Shown here: positions 63,571 through 64,000 of the stretch, piece by piece | How positions within the stretch are numbered: position 1 is the first letter of the stretch | Layout: the number at the start of each line of letters is the position of its first letter | DNA from: Methylobacterium sp. PvR107 | GTDB taxonomy: Bacteria; Pseudomonadota; Alphaproteobacteria; Rhizobiales; Beijerinckiaceae | Direction: 5' to 3' | Length of the DNA stretch: 64,000 bases | Assembly (NCBI RefSeq): GCF_017833295.1 | Contig: NZ_JAFIBW010000001.1 | Location: 2,108,001 to 2,172,000 of the forward strand | Position numbers and translations under genes: made by a program | The notes under the pieces: generated by a model | Told to the model about the DNA's origin: nothing | The model's database searches: none | The model's input: only the letters and a program-made list of their open reading frames with translations

Positions 63571-64000
63571 ATGAGTGCGCTGACCGAGACCGATCCGCAG
63601 GGGGCCGGCTTCAGTCCGGAGGGGCTCGCTCGGATCGCGCCGTGGATGGACCGCCTTGTCGCCGAGGGACGGCTCGCCGGCCTGTCGGTAACGGTCAACC
63701 GGCGCGGCCGCACCGCCTTCGCGCGCGCCTGCGGGCAGGCCGACCTCGCTCGCGCGACACCGTTCACCCTCGACACGGTGACCCGGATCTACTCCATGAC
63801 CAAGCCGCTCACCTCGGTCGCGGTGATGCAGCTCTACGAGCAGGGGCTGTTCCAGCTCGACGATCCGGTGTCGCGGGTCCTGCCCGAATTCGCCGCGATG
63901 CGTGTCGCGGTCGGCGGCAACCGGGCGAAGCTCGAGACCGAGCCGGCGCGCCGGCCGATCACGGTGCGCGACCTCCTCACCCACACGGCGGGGCTGACCT
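63571..64000 (+). CDS. Serine hydrolase, class C beta-lactamase-like (N-terminal part)
   Basis: The first 143 residues of a penicillin-binding-protein/beta-lactamase-like serine hydrolase; the gene runs off the right edge. The SxxK motif, with the nucleophile, is S75-M-T-K78 in RIYSMTKPL. Residues up to DLLTHTAGLT match the EstB/LpqH-type esterase-beta-lactamase group, which includes esterases, D-aminopeptidases and lactamases. The YxN and KTG motifs are outside the window, so activity cannot be predicted. It starts 54 bases after the DUF427 stop. Confidence 0.87.
   Translation, partial: MSALTETDPQGAGFSPEGLARIAPWMDRLVAEGRLAGLSVTVNRRGRTAFARACGQADLARATPFTLDTVTRIYSMTKPLTSVAVMQLYEQGLFQLDDPVSRVLPEFAAMRVAVGGNRAKLETEPARRPITVRDLLTHTAGLT

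Overview
The window is 64 kb of very GC-rich chromosome, probably from a Methylobacterium or Methylorubrum species (Alphaproteobacteria, Hyphomicrobiales). The basis for this is a FliX-type flagellar cluster, a urea/short-chain-amide operon (urtABCDE, fmdA, fmdB, amiE), S21 with a long tail, an EcfG-type GGAAC-N16-CGTT promoter, and small dispersed palindromes between genes. I see no rRNA, tRNA, CRISPR array, transposase or phage gene.

Layout. 1-4.5 kb: the N-terminal part of an MBOAT acyltransferase, a secreted cupin, a YegD-like Hsp70 and a HerA-like ATPase. 4.5-12.7 kb: two flagellar blocks, fliX / flgI-flgJ-flgN-like and flgE-flgK-flgL, with three sequences resembling sigma-54 promoters. 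12.9-13.8 kb: a BLUF blue-light receptor paired with a CheY-like regulator. 14-20 kb: prfC, a DUF1800/DUF1501 secreted pair, threonine aldolase, and rpsU with a long leader hairpin. 20-27 kb: a receiver protein, a class II glutamine amidotransferase, an aldehyde dehydrogenase, slyX, a soluble double-PAS chemoreceptor and a membrane diguanylate cyclase. 27-31 kb: a 1356-residue Pls-type peptide synthetase (A-T-membrane/beta-helix). 31-39.6 kb: histidine phosphatase, PPK2 polyphosphate kinase, a RecF-like ATPase, fabI, a CbpA-like DnaJ, VOC protein, Crp/Fnr regulator, GH25 lysozyme, DUF488 and small proteins.

39.6-54.1 kb is the most distinctive part. A histidine kinase whose sensor is a complete NCS1-type permease, with a co-transcribed LuxR-type response regulator, is divergent from an operon for a five-part urea/amide ABC transporter, a MetX-like hydrolase, formamidase, FmdB, aliphatic amidase and a ClpP-like protease. 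The arrangement suggests that the kinase senses an amide, urea or nucleobase and that the regulator controls uptake and hydrolysis to ammonia. No urease gene is in the window.

54-64 kb: SDR oxidoreductase, di-heme cytochrome c protein, a remnant of a second SDR, a GhrA-like dehydrogenase, an MFS transporter, glucokinase, DUF4260, trehalose phosphatase, DUF427 and the start of a serine hydrolase. Six related imperfect palindromes are scattered through the window, five of them between convergent genes. Functions are assigned by reading motifs; no database search was run.
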